Origin: Candidatus Muproteobacteria bacterium RBG_16_65_34
GTDB lineage: Bacteria; Pseudomonadota; Gammaproteobacteria; Acidiferrobacterales; Sulfurifustaceae
DNA length: 44,243 nucleotides
Assembly: GCA_001785115.1 (NCBI GenBank)
Contig: MFSU01000048.1
Span: 1 to 44,243, forward strand
Direction of reading: 5' to 3'
The notes beneath the pieces are model-generated. The model did not search any database. It was not told the DNA's origin and saw only the letters and a list, made by a program, of their open reading frames with translations. A program made the translations under genes and the position numbers. The stretch's first letter is position 1. Each line of letters begins with the position of its first letter. This document shows, in pieces, positions 27,317-36,055 of the stretch.

Positions 27317-28435
27317 CTATGCGGTGTGTTCCAGTATCTTCCGGAGAATCTCGGCATCCCAGTCGAACCGCAGCTTCTCGGCGCATCGTTGCTGTTGCCC
27401 ATGCAGGGACATGAGGCTGTCGGAAGTTGCCGTAAGTATCTTCTTGAGTTTCTCCGACCAAGCCCATTCGTCCTCAGGGGGCAGGAGCGATGCCGGATCG
27501 AGAATCTCCCGGTGCTCGGGCGTATCGCTGGCCAACACCGGGACACCGTGGGCGAAGGCCTCGAGTACCGCATTGGGGCTGCCCTCGTGCCGGGACGGAA
27601 AAAGCAGCAAGTCTATTTCTGGCCAGATTCTGGACGAGGAATCCACCCACCCGACGAAGTTTACTCGGTCTTCGACACCCAGCTTGCGCGCCAGGTCTTT
27701 CAAGGCATCTTCTTCCGGCCCGCTTCCAAACAGATAAAGGCGTGCTTGGTGGGCGCCGAATTGCCGCATGCACGTGATCGCGAGCGCATGATTTTTTCTG
27801 GCCTCCAGGATGCCGACGCATCCGATCCGCAACGGCGGCGTCGGGGTTGCTTGCGTGCGTGGCGCCACGCTCTCGACGTTGTTGGGCAGCGTGCCTGATA
27901 CTATCGGCCGCAGGTGGGGATGTCGTGCAAGTACTGTCTCCGTGAGATGACGAGACACCCCGTAGAAACGGGAGCCCGTCAAAGCCAGACCTTCGACCAA
28001 TTGTTCCAGCTTCAAAAGCAGAGGAGGGCGGCCCTTAAGCCGGTGGTTTTCGACCGAATCGGCGCGCAGAAACAGCGTCAGCGGGATTTTCTTAAGTAGC
28101 CGTAACGGCTGGAGCATGAAGCCATAACTCGTCCCGAACGCGAAGCAATGGGTAACGCGGTGCCGGAGGCCAAGGTACAGGAGCATGATCGGTGCCAAGA
28201 GATGGAAAATCGCCCAGAAGACGATTTCATCCGTTTTACTCTCCGGCCAAGGATAGCGGTGAAAATGACACTTTGGGTGCTCAATGGGAAACGGCTCCAC
28301 GGCGAGGTAATGCACCTCGTGACCCGACTCCAGCAGGGCACGAATCGCACGGTGTAGCCTTTTGCATAGACCGCCCGGTTTCGGACGGTAGTAGCAGGTC
28401 AGGACTGAGGCGCGGGAGGTAAACGTTTTTTCCAT
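27317..28435 (-). CDS. GT4-family glycosyltransferase
   Basis: A 372-residue enzyme. Its start includes VLTCYYRPKPGGLCKRLHRA, the donor domain has IGCVGILEARKNHALAITCM, and the C-terminal motif is LLLFPSRHEGSPNAVLEAFAHGVPVL. ATG 28435 overlaps the asnB 3' end by 37 nt; no better start is seen before the conserved LTCYY segment. A longer frame upstream is an asnB shadow. It is the last gene of a minus-strand run from pilA (pilA, GT-C, GT2, methyltransferase, GT4, asnB, GT4). The substrate is unknown. Confidence 0.9.
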   Translation of the reverse strand: MEKTFTSRASVLTCYYRPKPGGLCKRLHRAIRALLESGHEVHYLAVEPFPIEHPKCHFHRYPWPESKTDEIVFWAIFHLLAPIMLLYLGLRHRVTHCFAFGTSYGFMLQPLRLLKKIPLTLFLRADSVENHRLKGRPPLLLKLEQLVEGLALTGSRFYGVSRHLTETVLARHPHLRPIVSGTLPNNVESVAPRTQATPTPPLRIGCVGILEARKNHALAITCMRQFGAHQARLYLFGSGPEEDALKDLARKLGVEDRVNFVGWVDSSSRIWPEIDLLLFPSRHEGSPNAVLEAFAHGVPVLASDTPEHREILDPASLLPPEDEWAWSEKLKKILTATSDSLMSLHGQQQRCAEKLRFDWDAEILRKILEHTA

Positions 28436-30261
28436 AGCAAATACACGTAGAGGCCCCACAACCGGTAGCCATGGTCGCGCGCTTTGAGCCGGTGAGCGTG
28501 AAGCATGTCGCGCACATGTGGCGTGGACAGCGGCGAGATTGTCGTCGATAGCAGTTCTTCGAGTTCGTTTCCGAGACGGTCGCGAAACCACTGGTGGATA
28601 GGAACACCGAAGCCTTGTTTGCGTCGTTGCCAGACGGATCGAGGCAAGAGGTCGGCGAACGCGCCACGCAACATGCGTTTGCCCCGGGTGCCCCGGCGAT
28701 GCCATGGGCGGGGGAGCGAGAATGCAAGCTCGACGACGTCCCTGTCCAGGAACGGGGCGCGTGCTTCAAGAGAATATGCCATCGTCGCCCGGTCTACCTT
28801 GACCAGTATGTCCTGGGGTAGATACACGAGTGCGTCGGCGGCCATCATCTCGAGAAGCGAATCCTCGTGAGTCTCCGGAGGCAGACGCGGTGGCGGATGT
28901 CCCCGGCCGGCGAGTTCCGGGGCAAGTTTCGCAAAAAACGGGTTCGAGTAGAACGTGGGCGCCACATAAGGTTGCTCAGCCTCTTGGCGCTTGATTACAT
29001 CGTAGAATAGGTGCGCCTTCTTGAGAAGACTGCGGCTGTGATGCGCCATCGGTTCCGGGATCCGTTGGATCAACCGCTCGACATTGAGGCGCACGATCTT
29101 CGGCAGGCGTGTGTACCAGCGCAACAGAGCGCGCCCCTGGTAACGCTGGTATCCGCTGAACAGCTCGTCTCCGCCATCCCCCGACAGCGCGACTTTGACG
29201 TGCCGAGACGCCAGCCGCGCGAGAAACGACGTGGGGAGCAGCGATGAATCCGCGAACGGTTGGCCTACGTGCTCAAGTATCAGCTTCTTGAGAAGCTCGC
29301 TGTCCCAGTCGGACAGGGTTTCCTCGTAGTGGTCCGTTCGATACCGTGTGGCCACGATGTTGGCGTATTGTCTCTCGTCGTAAGCGGGATCGGTGAAGCC
29401 GATGGTGAAGGTTTTCGGTTGGACGCTCAGTTCGTTGCTGAGTATCCCGACGACCAGCGAAGAGTCAATTCCACCGGACAGGAATGCACCCACCTCGACA
29501 TCCGCGACGAGGCGTCGTTGCACGGCGCGAACAAGTTTCTCGCGTAGTTCCGTGCGTGCACTGTCGAGGCTGCCAGAGAAACCGCCGAGGGACAGAGTCC
29601 AATAGGCCGATTCCCGCACCATTCCGCTTGGATCCCATTGCAGCACATGGCCGGGAAGAACCTCGCGCACATCGCGATACGCGGTCGTTCCCGGCAGGTA
29701 AGCGCCGTAACGCAGATAATCGGCAGTACTATCGAGATCCTCCTCCCACCCTGAGCGAGCGAGGCTGGAAAGCGCGGGCAGCTCGGAGGCACAGGCGATG
29801 CCATCCCGCAGGACCTGGTAGTACAAGGGTTTCTTGCCCATCCGGTCGCGGGCCAGCAACAGCGTCCGGTTCGTGCGATCCCATAGGGCGATGGCCCACA
29901 TGCCCTCCATCTTTTTGAGAAACCCGATACCCTGAGTGGCCAGGCCGGCCAGCACCACTTCGGTATCGCCCTGGGTCTGGAACGTCCAATGTTGCTCGAG
30001 ATCCCGCCGTAGGTCCTTGTAGTTGTAGACCTCGCCGTTGTAGGTCAGCACGAAGCGGCCGTGCGAGTCGTGCATCGGCTGGCGGCTGGCCCCGAGATCG
30101 ATGATCGCCAGGCGCCGATGCCCGATCGCGACCGGCGGATTCTGCCACAGGCCTTGATCGTCCGGGCCGCGATGCGCCATGTGGCGCAGGGCGGTGCGCA
30201 TGGCGCCGGTGAGCTGGTCGGCGGTGTAAGCCGGCTGGTACAGAAAGGCAACGCCGCACAT
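28399..30261 (-). CDS. asnB: glutamine-hydrolysing asparagine synthase
   Basis: A 620-residue two-domain enzyme. The N-terminal glutaminase has the nucleophile Cys2 (MCGVAFLY) and family segments RHMAHRGPDDQG and LTYNGEVYNY. The synthetase domain has the PP-loop FLSGGIDSSLVVG. Enzymes of this type within polysaccharide clusters often transfer amide nitrogen to sugar carboxylates or similar groups rather than making free asparagine; which applies here is unknown. It follows a GT4 by 1 nt and overlaps the next GT4 by 37 nt. Length is normal for the family. Confidence 0.93.
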   Translation of the reverse strand: MCGVAFLYQPAYTADQLTGAMRTALRHMAHRGPDDQGLWQNPPVAIGHRRLAIIDLGASRQPMHDSHGRFVLTYNGEVYNYKDLRRDLEQHWTFQTQGDTEVVLAGLATQGIGFLKKMEGMWAIALWDRTNRTLLLARDRMGKKPLYYQVLRDGIACASELPALSSLARSGWEEDLDSTADYLRYGAYLPGTTAYRDVREVLPGHVLQWDPSGMVRESAYWTLSLGGFSGSLDSARTELREKLVRAVQRRLVADVEVGAFLSGGIDSSLVVGILSNELSVQPKTFTIGFTDPAYDERQYANIVATRYRTDHYEETLSDWDSELLKKLILEHVGQPFADSSLLPTSFLARLASRHVKVALSGDGGDELFSGYQRYQGRALLRWYTRLPKIVRLNVERLIQRIPEPMAHHSRSLLKKAHLFYDVIKRQEAEQPYVAPTFYSNPFFAKLAPELAGRGHPPPRLPPETHEDSLLEMMAADALVYLPQDILVKVDRATMAYSLEARAPFLDRDVVELAFSLPRPWHRRGTRGKRMLRGAFADLLPRSVWQRRKQGFGVPIHQWFRDRLGNELEELLSTTISPLSTPHVRDMLHAHRLKARDHGYRLWGLYVYLLWKKRLPPAPQS

Positions 30262-30262
30262 T

Positions 30263-31474
30263 TCAGGCCTTCTTCTTGGCGCCAGTTTCCACGCTCAGCG
30301 CGCGGTAGAGGCTCGCGTATTGTTGCGACGTGTTATCCCACAACAGCCCCCACTGGACGATCCGGCGGCGGGCGGTAGCTCCGAGGCGACGGCGCAACTC
30401 GCCGCTCTCGCGCAGGCGCGATATGTGACCGGCCAGATGAAAGGTGTCGTCGCCATCGTAGAGCAGGCCTGTGCTCTCGTGTTCAACGATGTCGCGTACC
30501 CCGTCGATATCGGTTGCGATCACCGGCAGCGCCGCGGCCATGGCTTCGAGAACGACACTCGGTCGGCCCTCGCTGTGACTCGCAAGAACAAATGCGTCGG
30601 CCTTTGCGAGCAAATCGACGACCATTCGCGGTTCCACAGCGCCGACAAACTCGATGTCGTCGCCGAGCCTGAGCGTCTCGACCAGCTGCTCCAGCGCTGC
30701 GAGCTCAGGGCCGGAGCCGGCCACCGTCAGGCGGACGCGACGCGGGTTGGGCAGGTGCCCGATGGCCTCGATGATGCGGTTGATTCCCTTGCGCGGAATC
30801 AGGCTGCCGACCGTAAGCAGGCGCAGCCGCCCGCTCGCGGTCGCATCGGGCCGGTCTAACGGCAGGGCCAACAGTTCGTCCTCGATGCCGTTCCCGACGG
30901 TCTGTATCTTGTGCGCCAGCCCGGGGTAGCGCTCCCGCAGCCACGACTCGATCGCGGGACTCACCGCGACCACCCGGTCGCTGAGCTTAAGGCAGAGGCT
31001 GAGCACCGCGCGGTCAAGGGCGCGATGGCGCGCGCGCGTGACGTCCTCCCCATGCAGCGTTGTGATCACGGGGATCCGCCACACTATTCCGACGACGCCC
31101 GCGACACACCCGCAAATCGACCAATTGGCATGGATAACGTCCGCCCGGCGCGCGTGCCGGAAGCAGCTCACGAGCATCGAAAGCAGGAACGCCGGCAGCA
31201 GGACGCGGGTCCAGCGTCTCGACCGAAGCGCGACCGGTATGCCGCCGGGTTCGTGCGCAAGCACCTGCATGGGTTTCGGCGCATACCGAAAGGGACGGAC
31301 AACGATGTTGCTTCGGTCGGACGGTACGGCATCCGTCCGCGCCGCAGGCGCGACAACGGTGATATGTAGATCGCGCGGCAAGTGCTCGATCATGCGGCGG
31401 ACAAATATCCCGGAGCACGATTGCGGGGTCAGAGGGTATGACGTAGTAAGCACCAGGAGCCGCCGCGCTGACAT
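30263..31474 (-). CDS. GT4-family glycosyltransferase
   Basis: A 403-residue GT-B transferase. It begins LLVLTTSYPLTPQSCSGIFVRRMIEHL and includes NWSICGCVAGVV, then LLTVGSLIPRKGINRIIEAI and FVLASHSEGRPSVVLEAMAAALPVIA. The central segment HGEDVTRARHR is typical of a subset of GT4 enzymes. It starts 9 nt after the methyltransferase stop and ends 1 nt before asnB, consistent with one transcript. The GC content returns to that of the core genes from this point rightward. Confidence 0.92.
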   Translation of the reverse strand: MSARRLLVLTTSYPLTPQSCSGIFVRRMIEHLPRDLHITVVAPAARTDAVPSDRSNIVVRPFRYAPKPMQVLAHEPGGIPVALRSRRWTRVLLPAFLLSMLVSCFRHARRADVIHANWSICGCVAGVVGIVWRIPVITTLHGEDVTRARHRALDRAVLSLCLKLSDRVVAVSPAIESWLRERYPGLAHKIQTVGNGIEDELLALPLDRPDATASGRLRLLTVGSLIPRKGINRIIEAIGHLPNPRRVRLTVAGSGPELAALEQLVETLRLGDDIEFVGAVEPRMVVDLLAKADAFVLASHSEGRPSVVLEAMAAALPVIATDIDGVRDIVEHESTGLLYDGDDTFHLAGHISRLRESGELRRRLGATARRRIVQWGLLWDNTSQQYASLYRALSVETGAKKKA

Positions 31475-31483
31475 GTTGTTGTC

Positions 31484-32203
31484 CTATTTCCGTTCGGCCA
31501 CGACTAAATAGCCGAAACAGCCTGCACCCCGATCGGGAAGCAGCGTCATCGGCAGCGCGAGCAGGTTGTTGATCAAGCAAAGCGGATAGGCGGCGAGCAT
31601 GGCGGCGTATCCCAGCCAGCGCGACCGATTCCAAAGCGCGCGGCAACCCTCGAGCAGGGCGAGGTTCATCAACTGCACGGGCACCAGCAGTGAGTTCCCA
31701 TGCTGTCGTTCCAGGACAACGCGAAAGCCGCTGTGCTCAAGGTGGAGACGGATCCCGTGGATCGTGAAACGGTGGAAATCGTTCGGTGCGTCATGGACCG
31801 GGTACAGGAAGGGGACCGAGAGGTACAACGTCCCGTTCCGGCGCAGTACGCGCCGGATTTCCGGCAGCACCGTCGAGTTTGGCCAGACGTGTTCCAATAC
31901 CTCGAACAATAAGACCACGTCCATCGAGCGATCCGCGACGGGGAGGTGACGGGCGTCGGCAAACAGATCCGGTCGCAGGCGATAGCTCTTGTTGGTTCGT
32001 GGGTAATCGAGACGGATGAGCACGTTGGATCCGTGCACGTAAGGAGCGTTGTCGCTGTCGCCGCTGCCCACGTCCAGTATGACCGCGTCGCGCAGCGGCT
32101 TCAACAACCGGCGCGAACGCGCATGGAGGCGGTCGGTGAGCCACTGGGGATGGAGAAACGAGCCGCGCAGCGCGTCGTAGATGCCGGGTAACCGTGGCCT
32201 CAT
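31484..32203 (-). CDS. class I SAM-dependent methyltransferase
   Basis: A 239-residue methyltransferase. Motif I is VILDVGSGDSDNAPYVHG, motif IV is MDVVLLFEVLEHVWPN, and the characteristic HDAPNDFHRFTIHG segment is present. A C-terminal hydrophobic stretch (YAAMLAAYPLCLINNLLALPMTLL) suggests membrane association. It is related to the plus-strand gene at 25373-26095. Neighbours are the GT2 (32 nt upstream) and a GT4 (9 nt downstream). It probably methylates a sugar in the glycan made by this operon. Confidence 0.87.
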   Translation of the reverse strand: MRPRLPGIYDALRGSFLHPQWLTDRLHARSRRLLKPLRDAVILDVGSGDSDNAPYVHGSNVLIRLDYPRTNKSYRLRPDLFADARHLPVADRSMDVVLLFEVLEHVWPNSTVLPEIRRVLRRNGTLYLSVPFLYPVHDAPNDFHRFTIHGIRLHLEHSGFRVVLERQHGNSLLVPVQLMNLALLEGCRALWNRSRWLGYAAMLAAYPLCLINNLLALPMTLLPDRGAGCFGYLVVAERK

Positions 32204-32235
32204 GGAGCAGTGGTTCGCCGGGCTCGGTTGCCCGG

Positions 32236-33138
32236 TCAGCCCTCGCGATTGGTATGGCTGTATAGCAGATTGGTAATCTGCTCGGAGACCAGGCCGATCA
32301 GGAATATCAGCACGGAGGTTGAAAAAAGCATGGCGCTCATGGTCGTGAATCTTCCGCTGCTCAGGTACGTGTAGAGATAATAGAGGAGCGCCGTGCCGAA
32401 GAACGCCAGGCTGATCGGCACGAACAGCTTCAGCGGCGAATACAGCGTCCCGATTCGGAAAATGATCAGGAGGAAACGCATCCCGTCGCGCAATGGCCGG
32501 ATATGGCTCTTGCCCTGTCGCTGCAGTGCATCGATCGGTACATAAGTGACCGGATAGCCGGCGCGGAAGAAGGCCATGGTCACGGTCGTGGGGTAGGAAA
32601 AGCCGTTGGGCAGCAGGTAAAGAAATTCGCGGAACTTGCTTGTGCGGACCACCCGGAAACCCGAGGTGAGATCCTCGATCCGCCGGCCGACCATCCAGCT
32701 CGCCAGGCGATTATAGAATGTATTCGCCCACCAGCGGCCCACACTCGCGTGGGTCGCGTCGCGGCGCGCGCCGATGACCATGTCGTAGCCCTCGCCCAAT
32801 TGCGCCAACAGTCGGGGAATGTCCCCCGGATTGTGCTGGCCGTCCGCGTCCATGAAGACGAGTATTTCTCCGCCGGCAGCCCGAGCCCCGGTTTTGACGG
32901 CCGCGCCATTACCCACACTATAGGGGTGAGTGAGGATCTTTGCGCCCAATTCCTTGCAGATCTGGCCGGTGTCGTCCGTCGACCCGTCGTTGACGACGAT
33001 AAGCTCGGAGGCGGGCAGCAGCCGCCGTATTTCAGGCAACAGGCGCCGCAGGCCGTCGGCCTCGTTCTTGGCGGGAAGAATAATCGATACGGTATTCGTT
33101 CGCATCTGTACGCCGACCTTGACGTCTGATTGGTTCAC
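32236..33138 (-). CDS. GT2 polyprenyl-phosphate sugar synthase-like glycosyltransferase
   Basis: A 300-residue GT2 enzyme of the DPM1/ArnC type. Motifs are VSIILPAKNEADGLRRLLPEI, VVNDGSTDD, and FMDADGQHNPGDI (DxD-like), followed by ASWMVGRRIEDLTSGFRVVR. Two C-terminal membrane helices (VPISLAFFGTALLYYLYTYL and AMLFSTSVLIFLIGLVSEQI) are typical of enzymes that load a sugar onto polyprenyl phosphate. The gene start overlaps the stop of the GT-C gene by 4 nt (33135-33138), so the products are probably functionally coupled. Start ATG 33138; a later MRTNTV at 33105 is possible. Confidence 0.88.
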   Translation of the reverse strand: MNQSDVKVGVQMRTNTVSIILPAKNEADGLRRLLPEIRRLLPASELIVVNDGSTDDTGQICKELGAKILTHPYSVGNGAAVKTGARAAGGEILVFMDADGQHNPGDIPRLLAQLGEGYDMVIGARRDATHASVGRWWANTFYNRLASWMVGRRIEDLTSGFRVVRTSKFREFLYLLPNGFSYPTTVTMAFFRAGYPVTYVPIDALQRQGKSHIRPLRDGMRFLLIIFRIGTLYSPLKLFVPISLAFFGTALLYYLYTYLSSGRFTTMSAMLFSTSVLIFLIGLVSEQITNLLYSHTNREG

Positions 33139-35111
33139 GGTTCTGTTCGATGCAGGCGCAGTTCCTTCTCGGTTTCCTCGATTTCCCTATTAAAGACGCC
33201 GAGCCTGTCGTTCGCCCGCGCGAGGCCGAGCTGTTCCCGCGCGGCGCCGTATTGACGCAACGAGACCAGGAGCTGGGCGAGGCTCATGTTGAATAACGCC
33301 TCCTTCGGGGCGAGCTCGACGGCCTTCAACGCGAGTGCGACGGCGTCGCCCGGTGAATGCACTACGTTCACGTAATAGGCGCTCATAAGAGAAAAGATGA
33401 GGGCGCGCCAGGCGCCTTTCGCCAGGTCCGGATTCTCCAAAGCGGCGTCGAACAGCGTCATGACTTCCTTGTCGCTCAGATGGGTATACCTATTTTGCTG
33501 CCAGATGACGAGGTTTCTGAACGAAGTCATGTTGAAGCCGGTGAACGGATAATGCCTCAATCTATAGGATAGTTCACCCAGAACCCAAGGCTCCAGGGGG
33601 CGACCGGCGGTGTGTGAAAGATAGATCAGGCCGAACAGGCCATTGGTTGAGCTTTTGTCGAGGCGCTGCGATTCCTTAAAATGATAGTCGGCCTTCATAT
33701 GGAAGGCGCTGTTATTCTTGTCTTGCAGGAGCAGCAGGCCGTATTGGATGCCCGCCTGGTAGTGCGCGCGACTGGATTGGGGATGGTGTTCGACTTCGCG
33801 CTGGTAAAGCACGATATCGTTTCCCCAGTCCATGGCGCGCAGCGCTGTCGTTGCCCCGAAGAGGACGATCAACAAGGCCGCCGCTCCGCGGCGAAACCTC
33901 GTGAGCTTCGCGTTTCGTCCCTCCCGGGTAAGCGCATGAAAGACGATGAGCAGTATGCCGTACATCGGAAGATAATTGCGGTGCTCGTGTACCAGCTCCA
34001 GGGCGAAAAAAGAGGACTCCATGCTGTGGCCGACGAGGTACCAGAGTATCCCGAAGGAGAGCAGCGGCGCTTTCCTGGCCAGCCCTGCGGCGGCGGCCGC
34101 AAGGACAACGAGGCCGATCACCGCGGCAAGCGTCGTCGGCGGGCTCAATATGCCGGTAGAGACGGGGATGTCGTCGTGGAACAGCCCCAGCCCCGCGTTG
34201 TTCGGAAGTGCGATCCATTTGAGATAGAGCCACAGGACACGGGATTCCGTCAGCAACCGTTCGGTCAGTGTGAACGTCCTGGTATTGTACGATCCGAGCA
34301 CCCAGTCCCACTGCGAGACGAAATAGATCGCCGCACCCGCGACGGGGAGAACGAGAACGACGCCGGCAAAGGACAAGAGCGCACGCCTGTTCGCGGCCGG
34401 CTGTGTCTGAAAGCGAAGCAGCACGGTTTCGATCAGCAGGGCATACAGGGCGATGAGCGCGCCGTTTTCCTTGGACAAGGTGGCCAGCGTTCCGAAGCCG
34501 ACGATTCCGCCCGCCATCAGGGGGAGCCCCGATTTCCCTCCCGCCATGCGCAGTCTGCCCCAGAGATAGAAACTCAGCCCCCACAGGGTAAACAGCGCCG
34601 AGAGGCTGTTCATGCGCTGGACGGCGTAGAGCACGCTGGTAAGCGCCAGCGGGTGCAGCAGCCACCCCGCGGCGACCACGAACGCCACCCGCTCGCATTG
34701 TCCGGCGGCGTAGCCGGTATCGGGACGGTACGCGGTGTAAGCGCGCAAGAGCAGGCAGGTGAACGCGAAGACGCTTGCGCCGTTCAGGAGGTGAATCAGG
34801 AGATTGACCAGCCTGAGGTAAAACGGATCGAAGCGTCCGGTAAAGTAATGATCCAGCGCAAACGAAAGCGAGCTCACCGGCCGCAATGCCAGGCCGGCGT
34901 TTCCCGAGAGCGCGGCTTCGCGCAGGCCAGACCAGCTGAGTTCGTCGAGATGCAGGTGCTGATTATCGAGCAGGTTCGCGCCGTCGTCGAAAACAAAGCC
35001 TCCCGAGAGGCCCGGGTAGTAGACGGCAAAAACAAGCGGCAGCAGAAGGAGTCCGAAAAGTTTCCGGTTCTTCCCTCGGAAAAATGCGGCTAGCGCGGAT
35101 GGAATTCTCAT
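33135..35111 (-). CDS. TMTC-like GT-C membrane glycosyltransferase with TPR tail
   Basis: A 658-residue membrane protein. The first 430 residues hold about 11 hydrophobic helices with GT-C motifs: F41-D42-D43 in the first loop (GGFVFDDGANLLDN), LRPVSSLSFALDHYF, LVNLLIHLLNG, LLHPLALTSVLYAVQRMNSLSALF, LSKENGALIALY and HEHRNYLPMY. These match the TMTC/DUF1736 type of polyprenyl-phosphate-dependent O-glycosyltransferases. A C-terminal TPR-like region (from about 445) follows. The gene is directly downstream of pilA after a terminator, and overlaps a GT2. This suggests it glycosylates the pilin; a TfpW-like role is an inference. The ATG 35111 is used because a frame start at 35132 would lie in the terminator stem. 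Confidence 0.85.
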   Translation of the reverse strand: MRIPSALAAFFRGKNRKLFGLLLLPLVFAVYYPGLSGGFVFDDGANLLDNQHLHLDELSWSGLREAALSGNAGLALRPVSSLSFALDHYFTGRFDPFYLRLVNLLIHLLNGASVFAFTCLLLRAYTAYRPDTGYAAGQCERVAFVVAAGWLLHPLALTSVLYAVQRMNSLSALFTLWGLSFYLWGRLRMAGGKSGLPLMAGGIVGFGTLATLSKENGALIALYALLIETVLLRFQTQPAANRRALLSFAGVVLVLPVAGAAIYFVSQWDWVLGSYNTRTFTLTERLLTESRVLWLYLKWIALPNNAGLGLFHDDIPVSTGILSPPTTLAAVIGLVVLAAAAAGLARKAPLLSFGILWYLVGHSMESSFFALELVHEHRNYLPMYGILLIVFHALTREGRNAKLTRFRRGAAALLIVLFGATTALRAMDWGNDIVLYQREVEHHPQSSRAHYQAGIQYGLLLLQDKNNSAFHMKADYHFKESQRLDKSSTNGLFGLIYLSHTAGRPLEPWVLGELSYRLRHYPFTGFNMTSFRNLVIWQQNRYTHLSDKEVMTLFDAALENPDLAKGAWRALIFSLMSAYYVNVVHSPGDAVALALKAVELAPKEALFNMSLAQLLVSLRQYGAAREQLGLARANDRLGVFNREIEETEKELRLHRTEP

Positions 35112-35116
35112 GGAAT

Positions 35117-35145
35117 AAAAAAAGCGCCCCACTGAGTGGGGCGCT
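35117..35145 (-). terminator. rho-independent terminator after pilA
   Basis: AGCGCCCCAC (35123-35132) pairs perfectly with GTGGGGCGCT (35136-35145) around a TGA loop; on the minus strand it is followed by a T7 run (35117-35123). It ends only 6 nt before the start of the GT-C gene, so downstream expression needs read-through or another promoter. Confidence 0.93.
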
Positions 35146-35194
35146 TGTTCCAGCGGTCAGTTTATGCGACCACCGAGCCGGCCGAAACCCCTGC

Positions 35195-35632
35195 TTAACG
35201 GCAGTTGGCGGGGAGGTATTTTGAGGGGATCGTCGATGTGGTGCACGCCCAGTTGATGATGCCGGTCGTGGCGTTGACGGTACCGACGAAAATGAGGTTG
35301 CCCGTTGTTCCGAGGTTTGTGGTATTTGCGGCAACCGTGATGGTGCCGACGTTCGTGCTGGTTTGAACGTAATTCTGCGTGGAGATGTACTTCGTCGGAT
35401 TCGCCGTGGTGCTGATACCGGCCGAGCTGGCATTTAATGGCATATGGCCTTGCGACTGATAAAACTCCGCCACCGAAGTTTTACCCGCCGCCGCGAAGAC
35501 GAGCAATTCCGTGACCTTCGAACGGATGGTGTAGTCCTGATAGGCTGGAAGCGCGATGGCCGCCAGAATGCCGATGATCGCCACGACGATCATCAGTTCG
35601 ATCAGTGTAAAGCCTTGCTGCATGGTCTTCAT
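35195..35632 (-). CDS. pilA: type IVa major pilin
   Basis: A 145-residue prepilin. The class III leader MKTMQQG is followed by F8[19 protein letters not shown], with E12 (the mature Glu5) present; PilD would cut after G7. The body is rich in Ser/Thr ([19 protein letters not shown]), giving many possible O-glycosylation sites. The C-terminal disulfide loop has C130 and C144. A strong GGAGG ribosome site is 9 nt upstream of the ATG at 35632. A sigma54-type promoter lies at 35852-35866 and a strong terminator follows. PilS and PilR are encoded upstream on the same strand, a usual linkage. Confidence 0.97.
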   Translation of the reverse strand: MKTMQQGFTLIELMIVVAIIGILAAIALPAYQDYTIRSKVTELLVFAAAGKTSVAEFYQSQGHMPLNASSAGISTTANPTKYISTQNYVQTSTNVGTITVAANTTNLGTTGNLIFVGTVNATTGIINWACTTSTIPSKYLPANCR

Positions 35633-36055
35633 TTTGTAAAACCTCCAATTGGATAGTTGTTCATCTCCGAGGGCACCCCGGAAAAACCCGGCCCAGACCG
35701 GCTGGGACCGTTGTCGCATGAGGCCCCGCTTCCGCTGCGGGCCGATGCTTTCCGGGACATCCTCAACTCAATCTAATTAGCAGAGCCGCAAGCCTTGTCA
35801 ATCCGGCCTGAAACGCCGCCAATTCCCTGCAAGTACAGCAAACAAAGTGGTGCATCATTTGTGCCGCGAGCCCGTGCTATTCGTCGGCCCGGGCTCATTG
35901 TAACCGGCTAAAACTTAATAAGTTCTTGGTCTATGGATTGCCGTTCGTCGCCACGTATTCTAGAACAGGCTGACAATTTTGGGCAAATATGTCGTAAAAC
36001 GGCATCTGGGACTGCCGTTTCTTGGCTTTTTGCAGTTGGGCCGGCGATGGCAGGC
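35633..36055 (-). other. pilA upstream region
   Basis: A 423-nt stretch between pilR and pilA with no gene. It holds the pilA ribosome site at about 35642-35646, the sigma54-type element at 35852-35866 and an A/T-rich part near 35900-36000 that may hold PilR binding sites. No pilR terminator is clear. Confidence 0.55.
35852..35866 (-). promoter_or_regulatory. sigma54-type promoter for pilA
   Basis: On the minus strand the sequence is CGGCACAAATGATGC. The consensus is TGGCACRNNNNTTGC; the invariant GG (-24) and GC (-12) are both present with correct spacing, and only the first base and one T of TTGC differ. It would start transcription near 35841, leaving an untranslated leader of about 210 nt, longer than usual for pilA. 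The neighbouring pilR, an NtrC-type sigma54 activator, supports it. Confidence 0.55.
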
